The notes under the pieces were generated by a model. It was not told where the DNA came from. It was given only the letters and a program-made list of their open reading frames with translations, and searched no databases. Below are positions 1 through 9,403 of a DNA stretch of 64,000 bases, one piece after another. Every line of letters starts with the position of its first letter. Within the stretch, counting starts at the first letter, position 1. A program made the translations under genes and the position numbers. The DNA is taken from positions 1 to 64,000 of the forward strand of contig JAJZNW010000061.1 in the NCBI GenBank assembly GCA_021811615.1. Direction: 5' to 3'. The stretch comes from Bacteroidota bacterium (lineage in GTDB: Bacteria > Bacteroidota > Ignavibacteria > Kryptoniales > JAKASW01).

Positions 1-119
1 TCCAGTCTTATACCGACTCCTCGCTACATGGCTACAGAGTATTACCATGTCTGGAACCTCAGGGGAAGAGCGCCTCTTCCTCCTTATCCAGATAGCTAAG
101 GAACAGTTTAGCTCGGCAC
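1..119. other. Non-coding left edge with two small hairpins
   Basis: No convincing gene is seen here. The stretch lies downstream of the amylase gene that ends at 120. It holds two short inverted repeats: GGAAGAG/CTCTTCC at 64-80 with a 3-base loop, and AGCTAA/TTAGCT at 94-113. Either could form an RNA hairpin at the 3' end of the amylase transcript, but no run of T follows on the minus strand, so they are not clear intrinsic terminators. Confidence 0.3.
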
Positions 120-3100
120 TCACTTTATCATCATCATTTTGTTGGTTAAAATGCGGGGTCCTGCTGTCAATTTATAGAAATAAACTCCCGATGCCAAATC
201 ACTTCCGTTGAAAATCACATCATGGATGCCGGAAGCCTGTTCAGAATCGACGAGAGTCATGACCCGCTGGCCGAGGACGTTGTACACAACGAGTCTGACA
301 TGGCCTTCACGAGGCAGCGAATATGTTATCGTGGTCGACGGGTTAAAGGGGTTCGGGTAGTTCTGCGACAACGAGTAATGAGTCGGCACGGGGGCGGCAC
401 TGCCCGGCTTCACAGCGGTTATGACAGGATATGTCATATGGATGACCGAATCACTGAGCACATATACCGCCGAGCCGTAAGGGGGAAGTGTTGCCGAGAA
501 GTCAGCTTGTCCGCCTGAAAACGTTATGGAATCGGACACCTGATTGTAGACATCGTTCATATAATATGTCTTCCCATCCACCGTGCCTCCGGGGAACTCG
601 ACGTTTGCCGAGCTGCCGGAGCCGACGAGCGTAATGTTTACTGTCAGCGTAGAGTCGCTGAAGTTTTCCAGCGCTATTCCGTTCTGATCCGGATAAGGTC
701 TTGTGTAGCCGTAGACCCATTCGTTCCCTGTAGAGAGCCGGTTGAATTCCTGGGTGGAGAACGCCGGGAACGTGCCCCTGATCCAAGCAAGCTTCTCATA
801 ATGGGGAGTGAGAAGCGGTTCGCCGGGATAATTCCAGTTGATGACTCCGCGGATCCTCTGATAATAGTCCGACATGCCGAGCCCCCACCCGACTTCCTGA
901 CCGGAGTACATTAGAGGTATTCCGGGGACGGTGAAGATGACAGTAGCCATCGGCATTGTCTTCTGATATGAGCCGTAAGTGTAAGCGATGGACTCCTCGT
1001 CCTGGTTTTCCATACAGCGCATGAATAATGCGTTGGGACCGGGCTCGTATCCCATCGTGGCTCCGTTATTCGGGCCGTAGTTTGTCACATAAGTATTGAG
1101 TGTCGATATGCTCGACGGGTTGGAAAACTTGAACGACTGGACGGCGTTATGGAGCATGTTCCAATCGTACGCGGCATCAAGACCTCCGCCCTGGTCCGCG
1201 AAGTCGGCTTGAGTTCCGACTCCTGTGCCGGCAGTCTCTCCGAGCAGAAAGATATCCGGATCGACATGCTTGAGCAGAGTCCTGGCCGGAGTCCCCATCT
1301 CATTCTCACCGCCGTTGCCGTTGTCCGCGCGGTCGTGCGGTCCCCAGTACGAGTCGAACCGGAACCCGTCGACGCCCATATACTTCACCCACCATCTGTA
1401 GACGTTGTCCATGTATGCGCGCGCGTCGACATCCGACCAGTTGTAGTTCAGGAGTTGATCGCTGTAGGACGAATAATAAACGAAGCCGTCACTGGTAATC
1501 GCTTCGGGAATGTTCGGGTGATAGTTCGGATTCGTGATCAGATGATGCTGGTAGAAATCCCAGTAGAAAGAATTCTTTCCATAAAGGCGCGCGTCGTTTA
1601 CGAACGGATGGTTGAAGCTGGTATGGTTGGGAGTGACGTCAAGGATTACTTTCATCCCAAGCTGGTGAGCCCGATCCACAAAGTTTTTGAAATCGGCGTT
1701 GGTTCCGTATTGAGGAGCCACCTTATAGAAATTCACGATGTTGTACCCGGTGCCCGTGCCGTTATCCATGGGCTGGTTGTTTTGCATTACGGGCATTACC
1801 CAGATGATATTGAAACCCATTTGCGCGATGTAGTTGAGCTTCTGGGTCGCTGCGTTTATCGTCTGCTGGGGGGTGAATGAATTAAAAAACAGCAGGTAGA
1901 TCCTTCCCATCCTTGCCCACCTTGGATTTGAGGCATACGAAGAATAGCTGATGCTGTCATCAGCGGAAACCGAAAAATACGATTGTGTAGTGTCGCTGTA
2001 ACCACCCGGGTCGGTAGCGACGAGAGAGAACATGTAAATACCAGGGACAGACGGCCTGGTAATGGTCAGGGTAGATGAGGTCTGTCCGTCAACGCCGCTG
2101 ACGGGCGCCGGATTATCCGGGTCTGCCCCCCAGAGAAAGCTCAGTTTGCTTGTCTCGGCGGTATCGGGATCGGAGCTTCCATTCGCTGTAAGCGTTACCG
2201 AGCTCCCGCTTGAAGTGAAGCCGATCTCCGCGTTGGGGCTGTGGTTGACGAAATATGTCATTGTAAAAGGAGAAGAAACGATCGTAGCTCCGGTGCTGTC
2301 TTTAGTGATCGCGACGAACGAGTTCGCTCCGGGGACGTACTTCACGGAATCCTCGAAGATACCTCCAGAAGCAGGCACCGACATGGTGTCGGTTGCGTTC
2401 TGCACAATCATGATATTATGAATCGAGGTATCTTCTACGCTGCCGTTGATAAGGATGGCGGGTTTCCTGGTGACGTATCCTCCGCGGTTGAGGATCTGTA
2501 TTGCGCCTGCCTGTATGACAAAAGAGGTCGAATCGGTGACCTGGTTCCCCGCGAGATTTTTTACATTGAACACGAAGCGCTGTTGACCGTTAGGTAAAGG
2601 ATCCGGCCAGCGGAACGAAAGCTGCTCGCCGGAAGGTGTGTAAGCCGAGCCGGGAACGTGAACGGTTGTCGAGTCTATCGTGATATAGAACGAAGACGTA
2701 TCTATCCCGCTTGCGAGGGAAGGATAAACATACGCGGTCAGGACAGGTTGGGCTGTCCCTACGAGAGACGAACCGGAGTTAGGAAGCAGCTGATAGACGG
2801 TCGGGCTCGTGATGTACAGAACCGAGTTGTTGTTGTCGGCGCTGTTCTGTATCGGGTTCAGCGGGTCGGGAAGCCAGTCGCTGCCGTTTTCGTTGAACTT
2901 GTACTGGTAGGCGCCGCTGACGCCGCCGTTGGATTGCGGACCGCCGACTCTCAGCCTGTAGGTCTTATACCAGACTCCGGTTGCCGAGTTCTTCGTCATT
3001 GTAGAGGGAGCGCCGGGCGAAATTACGCCGTTAGAGTTGGGACCCCAGCCGTTAAACTCGCCGGGGAGGTAGACCACAGACGGGTTGTCCTGCGGCTTGA

Positions 3101-3197
3101 AGTAGAATGTTACGTCGACGCTGTCGGAGGTTTGCGCGAGCAGGGCCGACGATGTGATGAGCAAAATCAAAGCTGTTCGGTTCAGGACTTTTATCAT
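120..3197 (-). CDS. Secreted GH13 alpha-amylase with starch-binding-like N-terminus and T9SS sorting domain
   Basis: The 1025-aa protein is predicted to cleave alpha-1,4 glucan at or outside the cell surface. A signal peptide (about residues 1-21) is followed by a CBM48/AMPK-like module (about 27-125, motif [12 protein letters not shown]), Ig-like segments, a PKD-like domain (about 318-410), the GH13 barrel (about 425-850) and a T9SS type A sorting domain (about 945-1025, [14 protein letters not shown], ending KMMMIK). GH13 region I is DVTPNHT (about 520); the nucleophile is Asp in GFRFDSYWG (about 615), the acid/base Glu in LLGETAG (about 654) and the third Asp in ENQDEE (about 733). In region IV the usual His before this Asp is Gln. 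It is a paralogue of the larger amylase at 40872-45008. It starts with ATG, 24 bases after the SGNH/TPR gene. Exact bond specificity cannot be told. Confidence 0.9.
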   Translation of the reverse strand: MIKVLNRTALILLITSSALLAQTSDSVDVTFYFKPQDNPSVVYLPGEFNGWGPNSNGVISPGAPSTMTKNSATGVWYKTYRLRVGGPQSNGGVSGAYQYKFNENGSDWLPDPLNPIQNSADNNNSVLYITSPTVYQLLPNSGSSLVGTAQPVLTAYVYPSLASGIDTSSFYITIDSTTVHVPGSAYTPSGEQLSFRWPDPLPNGQQRFVFNVKNLAGNQVTDSTSFVIQAGAIQILNRGGYVTRKPAILINGSVEDTSIHNIMIVQNATDTMSVPASGGIFEDSVKYVPGANSFVAITKDSTGATIVSSPFTMTYFVNHSPNAEIGFTSSGSSVTLTANGSSDPDTAETSKLSFLWGADPDNPAPVSGVDGQTSSTLTITRPSVPGIYMFSLVATDPGGYSDTTQSYFSVSADDSISYSSYASNPRWARMGRIYLLFFNSFTPQQTINAATQKLNYIAQMGFNIIWVMPVMQNNQPMDNGTGTGYNIVNFYKVAPQYGTNADFKNFVDRAHQLGMKVILDVTPNHTSFNHPFVNDARLYGKNSFYWDFYQHHLITNPNYHPNIPEAITSDGFVYYSSYSDQLLNYNWSDVDARAYMDNVYRWWVKYMGVDGFRFDSYWGPHDRADNGNGGENEMGTPARTLLKHVDPDIFLLGETAGTGVGTQADFADQGGGLDAAYDWNMLHNAVQSFKFSNPSSISTLNTYVTNYGPNNGATMGYEPGPNALFMRCMENQDEESIAYTYGSYQKTMPMATVIFTVPGIPLMYSGQEVGWGLGMSDYYQRIRGVINWNYPGEPLLTPHYEKLAWIRGTFPAFSTQEFNRLSTGNEWVYGYTRPYPDQNGIALENFSDSTLTVNITLVGSGSSANVEFPGGTVDGKTYYMNDVYNQVSDSITFSGGQADFSATLPPYGSAVYVLSDSVIHMTYPVITAVKPGSAAPVPTHYSLSQNYPNPFNPSTTITYSLPREGHVRLVVYNVLGQRVMTLVDSEQASGIHDVIFNGSDLASGVYFYKLTAGPRILTNKMMMIK

Positions 3198-3221
3198 ATC
3201 GAAATCATTTCCTTTTCGTTT

Positions 3222-5105
3222 CTACTTCGCTTGTTTAACGGCGTTCTGCAGTTCGGCCTGCAATGCGAGCGCGCCGGGGAATTGGGGTTGGAGCGAAAGC
3301 GTCCTGTTTATCGCCTGAAGTGCCAACGGGATATTCTTTTCATTTATATAGACGCCGCACAGGTCGTACCACACCTGGGCGTCATTGTCGTTATACTTAA
3401 GGCTTTCTGTGAGATGCGCCTCGGCCTCTTGAATCTTTTTCCTCGAAAGGTCGATGATGCCGAGCCACTTCTCCGTAAACGCAGTAGCCTTGATATCGTT
3501 TCGCTTCAAAAGATACCGGTACGCATCGTCGTAATATCGCGCGCGCAGCAGCACGGTGATCGCATAGTCATAATAATCAAGCATATACGGATACTGCGCG
3601 ATCAGGACGTTCATAACTTTTGCGAACTGGTTGTATCTATTCTGAATTGCGTAGTGTTCCGCGGCCAGTTTGTGAACTGTCACCCAGTCGGTGCCATCTA
3701 TAACGAGCCGGTACGCGAGCGAATCGATGTAGTTCGCGGGATGAAGCAGCTCCGGAAAAGGAACGGCCTTATCCGGTTCGATGTATGGCCAGTCATCTTT
3801 GAGGACTTTTATTCTATACTCTCCGATCACAGAGTCCAGATTCGCGAACGGGAAGTTTGCGACTGTGATGCTGTCCTGTCTCAGGTTGCTGATACCGAGG
3901 GGTCTTGTTTTCGGCAGCCAGCCGACTTTCTCCATTTCGTCATAGTATAATCTCCCGATCAGCTCCTGACCTTGAAGAGTCGGATGCAAATGATCCACCA
4001 TCAGATTGTCGCCGACGATGTGGTCCGGGCTCGCGGCATCGAATGCCGAGTCGACGTTCACGACGGGGTCGCCGAACTTCTGTCCCAGTGCGACGATTTC
4101 GTCGTTGAGGGCAGTCGGAGCCCTGAACCTCAACGCGTCGAGATCTTTCGCGAACCTGAAGAGCGAATCGGCAGCCCGTAAACGGCCTTTCGCGAGTTCT
4201 GCCTTAGCCTCCATGAAAACCGAATCCGCGGGCGGATAGCCGTTCGCCCTGATCGAAACAAAAGGATACTGGTCCTTCAAATTGCACGCCAGCGTTCCAA
4301 GTATGACCGGCACATGATCTGACTTTGCCATTTGAAGGATGTCCGACATGTTCCCCTTGAACTGCTCCAACCCCTCCCTGTAAACTTTGGATCCGAGCGT
4401 GATGAATTGGTTCTTTGCCATCCGCGCCATCAAAGTCCCGGTGTCAGCTCTCTTCTTCCCGAACATGCCGACCACTCCGCTGACTATATTCCGCAGCAAC
4501 TGGAACGTCCTGAACTGTTCGAGATATATCACGAGGTTGACAATCGCTCTCGATGTTCCAAACGATTCCATCGATCCCACGCCGAGCGCGCCGTAATACT
4601 CGTTGTTACCCGCGTAAATCAGTATCAGGTTTGGCTTCTCCTTGAGGATGCCCGGCATAAGATCAAGCATAGTGTAACTGTTCACCGCTGTCATTGCACA
4701 ATTCACGACCTCTATTCTCGAATCAGGATATTCGAGACTGAGACGCTGCTGGAGATATCTCGAGAAAGAGCCGTTCGGCAGGAACGGATAACCTGCCGCG
4801 GCGCTTTCTCCGAGGACAAAAACTCTGAATGTGTTCGGCTGCTTAACGATTCGAAACATATCCACGTTGGAATAAGGGACGTTCTTCACGCCGTAGAAGT
4901 ATTTGTGGGCAAGGTCGGGATTGAGAACGTAGAGTCCTTTAACCGGGCTGATCCATTGCGTGTAATCATACCCGTAATTGAATATCCGAAGACAAGCTTC
5001 CAGCAACACGAAGAAGAGTACCGGCACCAGCACCACCACGATATAGAAGGCACGATTCACGTGACTTATTTCGATGCGATTCTTCCGGCTCCGGGAAAAC
5101 AGCAC
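3222..5105 (-). CDS. Membrane-anchored SGNH-hydrolase-like protein with C-terminal TPR repeats
   Basis: The 627-aa protein has one N-terminal membrane helix (about residues 20-40), so the bulk is probably periplasmic. An SGNH/GDSL-type fold follows: block I VFVLGESAAAGYP with the candidate Ser near 101, block III YAGNNEYYG with Asn near 167, and block V VDHLHPTLQG with the Asp-x-x-His pair near 372. These are the residues expected of an esterase or acetyl-esterase. The last 170 residues look like TPR repeats (WYDLCGVYINEKNIPLALQA). The start is GTG at 5105, one base after the stop of the upstream gene, with AAGGAG about 10 bases upstream, which supports this start and translational coupling. 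The substrate is unknown; glycan deacylation would fit the surrounding genes, but this is inference. Confidence 0.75.
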   Translation of the reverse strand: MLFSRSRKNRIEISHVNRAFYIVVVLVPVLFFVLLEACLRIFNYGYDYTQWISPVKGLYVLNPDLAHKYFYGVKNVPYSNVDMFRIVKQPNTFRVFVLGESAAAGYPFLPNGSFSRYLQQRLSLEYPDSRIEVVNCAMTAVNSYTMLDLMPGILKEKPNLILIYAGNNEYYGALGVGSMESFGTSRAIVNLVIYLEQFRTFQLLRNIVSGVVGMFGKKRADTGTLMARMAKNQFITLGSKVYREGLEQFKGNMSDILQMAKSDHVPVILGTLACNLKDQYPFVSIRANGYPPADSVFMEAKAELAKGRLRAADSLFRFAKDLDALRFRAPTALNDEIVALGQKFGDPVVNVDSAFDAASPDHIVGDNLMVDHLHPTLQGQELIGRLYYDEMEKVGWLPKTRPLGISNLRQDSITVANFPFANLDSVIGEYRIKVLKDDWPYIEPDKAVPFPELLHPANYIDSLAYRLVIDGTDWVTVHKLAAEHYAIQNRYNQFAKVMNVLIAQYPYMLDYYDYAITVLLRARYYDDAYRYLLKRNDIKATAFTEKWLGIIDLSRKKIQEAEAHLTESLKYNDNDAQVWYDLCGVYINEKNIPLALQAINRTLSLQPQFPGALALQAELQNAVKQAK

Positions 5106-5106
5106 C

Positions 5107-6411
5107 TTAGCGTTGCTCCTTCCCCGAACGATTCACGGACGGACCAGCGATATCGTGAACAAGGTTCCCGCGATCGCCTTGAACACCGTGATCACCACGG
5201 GGCACGCCGTTATCGAGTGAGGCCCGATGCCTGAAGCCCATATAGATGACTCCGCAATTGCGGAGATTATTGTAATACCTCTGTCCGACCGCTACGACTA
5301 AATTACCTTTCAGGCTGACCGCGCGAAGCTGATCGGGGGCGTTCTGTATGGAATGATAAGATCTCCACGCCGCTCCGTTCCAGTGCGCTATACTTCCTCC
5401 CTCACCGGCGATGAACACGTCGTTGGCCGAATCGCCCCGTACGGCGGCTTCGTAGCGGTTCAGATGCCAGATGAAAGGATCGAACCGCCATGTCTTGGAT
5501 TTCAGACTTTTTGTTTCGTATATCCCGTTCCCGACGAGGAAGTATGATTCATTCCGCGCAAACCAGACTCCTGTCAGGCTACGCACGAAGGGGAAATTAT
5601 CGTTGAGTCGAACGGCGCTGCCTCCCTGCAAACTTACGAGACATTCTTTACCACCATTATTGGATGCGATCGCCAATACCTGCCCACCGTCTCCCCATAT
5701 GTCCCGAAACTGAAGTGGAGTGCCCGTGCGGACCGGTTCCCACGACTTTCCGCGATCGGGCGAATAGGATATCATCCCGTAGTCGCCGATCGTATAGACG
5801 ATGGAGCCGCCGGCATTTTCCCAAATCTTGTTCTCGAAAGATCTTGGATACGGATCAGACTGCGAATACTTTCTCCCGTTCCAGTGAACCATATAGTACA
5901 TCCCGAACCAGACGTCGTTGCTGCTTCTGGCGAACACCGAGTGTATCGGAGAAAATGTTTTGCGATTATTGAAATAGACAGGCACCTGCATGAGAGTCCA
6001 CTTTGAACCGTTCCAGACTGCAGTGTTGTACCAATCGAGAGAGTGACTCTGAGCCGCGGAGTCGTGAGGCATAATCCAGCCGACTGCATACGCGAGCGAA
6101 TCGCTGACCACGCAGCAGTCAAACAGTGTGCTTCCGTCCGCCCCAATGGTATCCACACTCCATCGGATATTGCCGCACGATGTGTCAGGCGCTGAATTGC
6201 GGTGCGGCACAGTCCGCGATGGGCCGAAACCGCATAAGCAAAAGGACGTCAGAGCGAGAATCACCAGGCCGGCCCCTACATCTGAGATGCGCCGGCGGAT
6301 CGGAGAGGTTTTATGATCGAGTCCCCCATTGCAATCAGAAGCAGAGCCTTCGCGAAGTTTGCGGATGGTGCAGCTCTCAGACAACGTAGTCACGCTCCTG
6401 CCAGGACGCAA
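5107..6411 (-). CDS. Exported beta-propeller (BNR/sialidase-like repeat) protein, function unknown
   Basis: The product of about 434 aa has a hydrophobic signal-like stretch (VGAGLVILALTSFCLC, about residues 45-60) after an unusually long N-terminal region, so the real start may lie downstream. The first in-frame start is TTG at 6411, with further GTG and TTG codons within ten residues after an AGGAG. The body has repeated blade-like units with Trp and Asp motifs (SYSPDRGKSWEPV, AVWNGSKWTLM, AHWNGAAWRSY), typical of BNR or photosynthesis-system-II-stability-like propellers. No catalytic residues of a sialidase could be recognised. It sits one base from the SGNH/TPR gene, suggesting co-transcription. 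It lacks a T9SS C-terminal domain, unlike many neighbours. Function is not assigned. Confidence 0.6.
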   Translation of the reverse strand: MRPGRSVTTLSESCTIRKLREGSASDCNGGLDHKTSPIRRRISDVGAGLVILALTSFCLCGFGPSRTVPHRNSAPDTSCGNIRWSVDTIGADGSTLFDCCVVSDSLAYAVGWIMPHDSAAQSHSLDWYNTAVWNGSKWTLMQVPVYFNNRKTFSPIHSVFARSSNDVWFGMYYMVHWNGRKYSQSDPYPRSFENKIWENAGGSIVYTIGDYGMISYSPDRGKSWEPVRTGTPLQFRDIWGDGGQVLAIASNNGGKECLVSLQGGSAVRLNDNFPFVRSLTGVWFARNESYFLVGNGIYETKSLKSKTWRFDPFIWHLNRYEAAVRGDSANDVFIAGEGGSIAHWNGAAWRSYHSIQNAPDQLRAVSLKGNLVVAVGQRYYNNLRNCGVIYMGFRHRASLDNGVPRGDHGVQGDRGNLVHDIAGPSVNRSGKEQR

Positions 6412-6575
6412 ACTGCTGCGCCGTTTAAACCGCGGCTTATCGACGACATCTTTCCCGGACCGATAAACCCGGCGGCCGATACTGCCCGCACATCCAAGGT
6501 GTTGAAATCGGTGCAGGCAGGGAGAGGGGTCACCGCGACCATCGCGAACCTTGAGAGAACATTCTCGTTTTTCAT
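6390..6575 (-). CDS. Possible small ORF of 61 aa, doubtful
   Basis: An ATG at 6575 opens a 61-codon frame beginning MKNENVLSRF and overlapping the TTG start of the next gene by about 20 bases. It has no recognisable domain and no clear signal peptide. It lies in the 268-base gap between the delta-60 propeller gene and the BNR propeller gene. It could be a leader ORF or simply chance; I lean to chance. Confidence 0.2.
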   Translation of the reverse strand: MKNENVLSRFAMVAVTPLPACTDFNTLDVRAVSAAGFIGPGKMSSISRGLNGAAVCVLAGA

Positions 6576-6604
6576 CTCATGCCTGCTTTGTCTTTCCAGT
6601 TGAA

Positions 6605-6668
6605 TAAAAAACGCTCTCACATAAACCGAAACCGGCGGAGGCAAAGCTCATTCCCCCGCCGGTTCCGG
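6605..6668 (-). terminator. Hairpin plus T-run after the delta-60 gene
   Basis: On the minus strand, just after the stop at 6680, a 13-base stem with one mismatch (arms at 6656-6668 and 6626-6638, core CCGCCGGTT/AACCGGCGG) encloses a 17-base loop. A run of six T (plus-strand A at 6606-6611) follows about 14 bases later. This resembles an intrinsic terminator, although the T-run is further from the stem than usual. If real, the three genes to the left need their own promoter between 6412 and 6605. Confidence 0.5.
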
Positions 6669-6679
6669 AGGAGAAGCAA

Positions 6680-9403
6680 TTACTTAAGCAACATCAATTT
6701 CATCGTCTTCGTGTAGTTGACATCCGTTTGTTTCAACGGGCGTACGTTTATCCTGTAGAAATACACGCCGCTCGCCAAACCGCTTCCATTGAACTCCACA
6801 TGATAACTTCCCGGCTGTTCGACCTTACTCACGAGCGTCTCCACTCTCCTACCAAGCACGTCGTAAACTTTCAGCGTCACATAGCCGACGTCCGGAATTC
6901 GGAATCCGATGTTCGTAGTAGGGTTAAACGGGTTCGGATAATTCTGCTCCAGGCTGAAATTCAGAGGCATACCCGCTCCTGCCGAAACTCCGAGAAGGAC
7001 TGACGCTTCACACCCAACGGTGTCGAATGGTTCCGCACCGTCGTGCAGGAAGTAAAGTGTACCATAGTGATCCCCCGGCGAATTCCGGCGGAGATAAATC
7101 GTGAATTTCACGCTGTCGCCGGGAGTTATTTCAGCCGCGGCCGGGCTTACAACAAAAGCGCTGTCACTCGAAATGACTGCGGAGATCGTAAGCGCTCCTC
7201 CCCCCGTATTCCGCACAACCAAGCTGTCCGAGAATTCCCTGTTCGACGGGACAGTTCCGAAGGTGAGCGTCTGCGCACCACTTTCGAAAGCCGGCGGATC
7301 CATCAGCGCCCGGTCGCCGGTATTCCCGACGTTTCCGAAATAGCTCTGCGAAGCTCCACCGACTTGTGTGAAATCGCCCCCCAGATAAACCCGCTGATTA
7401 AGATATGAAAGTCCGATCGACATCACGCCGTTGTTCAGACCAGGATTCCAGTTTAAGGCCGAGCCGCTTGAGATGTCAAGAGCAGCCACGCCCTCTGAAG
7501 AAGTCCCACCGATATTCGAAAAGAACCCGCCCGCATATATTTCATCTCCGCTCGAGGCGAGTGAGTAGACAGTACCATCCGCATCGGGATTCCATGCCGT
7601 TGCCACTCCCGTTCCGGGATCGAGGGCGGCGATATGGTTTCTCGCGCTCCCACCGATGTGAGCAAACCCGCCGCCGGCGTACACAACCCCACCTGAGAGG
7701 ACAATAGCGTCGACAAAATTGTCGGCGGACGGATCCCAGCCTGTAACGTCTCCGGTTTGAGGATCGATCGCGGCTATATTTTGGCGGAGGCTGTCACCTA
7801 CGGTATCGAAGAAGCCACCTATGTAGACTTCACTTGCCGTCGGCACGACTGTCTCGACAAGGTTGTCAGGATCGGGGTTCCAACCTGTCGCGAGTCCGGT
7901 ATACCTGTCGAGCGCAGCGAGAAAATTTCTGGATGCCCCGCCGATGGAGGTAAACCCACCCGCAACGTAGACGACGTCTCCGGAAAGAGCGATGGAGTTG
8001 ACGCTACCGTTCGGATCCGGCGTCCATGATGCCGGGGCACCCGTGCTGTCGTCGACAGCCGCGATGAACTGTCTGGTTAGACCGTCGACCGTCGTAAAGC
8101 CGCCGCCGATGTATATCACGCCCGCACCGGGAACGATAGCGGAGACCGCGCCATCCGGATCCGGGTTCCAGGGAGTGAGCGCGCCGGTTGCAGCACTTAT
8201 TGCTGCGAGGTTGTTTCTCGCTTCACCGCAGACCGTTGTGAAAGCACCGCATGCATAGATGGAATCGCCCTTTGCCGCAAGCGCGTAAACTTTTCCGTCG
8301 GCTCCCGGATTCCATGCCGTCGGAGCACTGGTGGCGAGGCTCACTTCCGCGAGTCTGTTCCGCGGGAGTGTCCCGACTTTCAGGAAGCTTCCCCCGATGT
8401 AGGCATCGTTGCCGACGATCTGTATCGCACTCACATATCCGGACGGCGAGGGATTCCAGCTTGTTGCCTGGCCGGTGGATGTATCTATCGCTGCCAGTCC
8501 GCTTCTCGACTGGCCGCCGATCGAGCTGAACAGGCCGCCGGCATAAACAAAGCCGCCGCTGGTGTTCAAAGTGGTTACATAGCTGTTGGGGGATGGATTC
8601 CAGTTAACGGCGGACCCGGTGCTCACGTCCAGAGCGGCAAGGCAGTATCTCGATGCCCCGCCTATATCTGCGAAGCTTCCGCCCACATAGATTCTGTTTC
8701 CGGAACGCGCGAGGCAATAAACTGTGCCGCTCGGATCAGGGTTCCACGCGATCACGGAACCTGTAGTGTCGTCAAGTTCCGCAAGGAAGCTTCTCTGAAC
8801 GACCCCGATATGTGAGAAGCTGCCGCCGACATAGACATCTCCGCCGGAACAAAGGAGTGAAGTGACGGGGCCATCCGCGTTCAAGTCCCAGTTTCTCAGA
8901 GAAGCTGTCGAACGGTCAAACGCCGCGAGGCTGCTGTCCGCATTTCCGTTGACCTCCGTAAAAATCCCCCCCACATAAACTGTAGTTCCGGAGATAGCGA
9001 TGGCCGAGACCTGCCCGTTGGCATTCACAATCCATTTCGGGTCGAGAGTGCCGTTCGAAAGCACGTGGGCAAAGTTGGCAATGGAAGTGTAACCGGGGAC
9101 CGTAAACTGTCCGCCGATGAAGAAGCCGCCGGATCCGTCCGCACAAATCGCCACGACAGTTCCATTCACCCGGAGGGCCGGGATGTAGGATGAATTGGAA
9201 TCGATTCCGGCAAAACCACCCGTGACCGGACTAACGTAGGTGAATGAGCCGCCGATGAAAATTGTTTTCCCGCTCGGGACGGCGACATCAACTTCTCCGT
9301 TGGTGGTAATCGCTCCCGCAGCTGGGCTCTGCGCGGTCGCCGTGCCGCACGAGAGCGTCATAAGGATAAAGAGGGGCCACAGATTTTTCCGGAGAAGTCT
9401 CAT
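6680..9403 (-). CDS. Secreted delta-60 repeat beta-propeller protein with T9SS sorting domain
   Basis: The 907-aa protein has a signal peptide (about 1-25, ending ATAQ) and about twelve repeats of roughly 50-55 residues with the pattern VYVGGSF..IGG....LAALD..TG....WNPDP, the delta-60 (DUF5122-like) propeller unit. An ASH/choice-of-anchor-D-like Ig domain follows (about 715-800, VVRNTGGGALTIS), then a T9SS type A sorting domain (about 815-907, [13 protein letters not shown], ending MKLMLLK). No enzymatic motif is visible; a surface binding or structural role is inferred. Its ATG overlaps the stop of the upstream GH66 gene in an ATGA motif (9400-9403), so the two are almost certainly translated from one message. 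Many DNA-level repeats occur within the gene, so assembly across it deserves care. Confidence 0.85.
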   Translation of the reverse strand: MRLLRKNLWPLFILMTLSCGTATAQSPAAGAITTNGEVDVAVPSGKTIFIGGSFTYVSPVTGGFAGIDSNSSYIPALRVNGTVVAICADGSGGFFIGGQFTVPGYTSIANFAHVLSNGTLDPKWIVNANGQVSAIAISGTTVYVGGIFTEVNGNADSSLAAFDRSTASLRNWDLNADGPVTSLLCSGGDVYVGGSFSHIGVVQRSFLAELDDTTGSVIAWNPDPSGTVYCLARSGNRIYVGGSFADIGGASRYCLAALDVSTGSAVNWNPSPNSYVTTLNTSGGFVYAGGLFSSIGGQSRSGLAAIDTSTGQATSWNPSPSGYVSAIQIVGNDAYIGGSFLKVGTLPRNRLAEVSLATSAPTAWNPGADGKVYALAAKGDSIYACGAFTTVCGEARNNLAAISAATGALTPWNPDPDGAVSAIVPGAGVIYIGGGFTTVDGLTRQFIAAVDDSTGAPASWTPDPNGSVNSIALSGDVVYVAGGFTSIGGASRNFLAALDRYTGLATGWNPDPDNLVETVVPTASEVYIGGFFDTVGDSLRQNIAAIDPQTGDVTGWDPSADNFVDAIVLSGGVVYAGGGFAHIGGSARNHIAALDPGTGVATAWNPDADGTVYSLASSGDEIYAGGFFSNIGGTSSEGVAALDISSGSALNWNPGLNNGVMSIGLSYLNQRVYLGGDFTQVGGASQSYFGNVGNTGDRALMDPPAFESGAQTLTFGTVPSNREFSDSLVVRNTGGGALTISAVISSDSAFVVSPAAAEITPGDSVKFTIYLRRNSPGDHYGTLYFLHDGAEPFDTVGCEASVLLGVSAGAGMPLNFSLEQNYPNPFNPTTNIGFRIPDVGYVTLKVYDVLGRRVETLVSKVEQPGSYHVEFNGSGLASGVYFYRINVRPLKQTDVNYTKTMKLMLLK

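Noticed and set aside
64-113. Hairpins at the left edge as an intrinsic terminator for the amylase gene
   Set aside because: No T-run follows on the minus strand, so I kept them only as hairpins.
2658-3950. Plus-strand open frame of about 430 codons across the amylase/SGNH junction
   Set aside because: It spans two well-supported minus-strand genes and shows no domain.
6680-9403. Tandem repeats considered as a possible CRISPR or satellite array
   Set aside because: The repeats are about 150-165 bases, in frame, and encode a beta-propeller; they are protein repeats.
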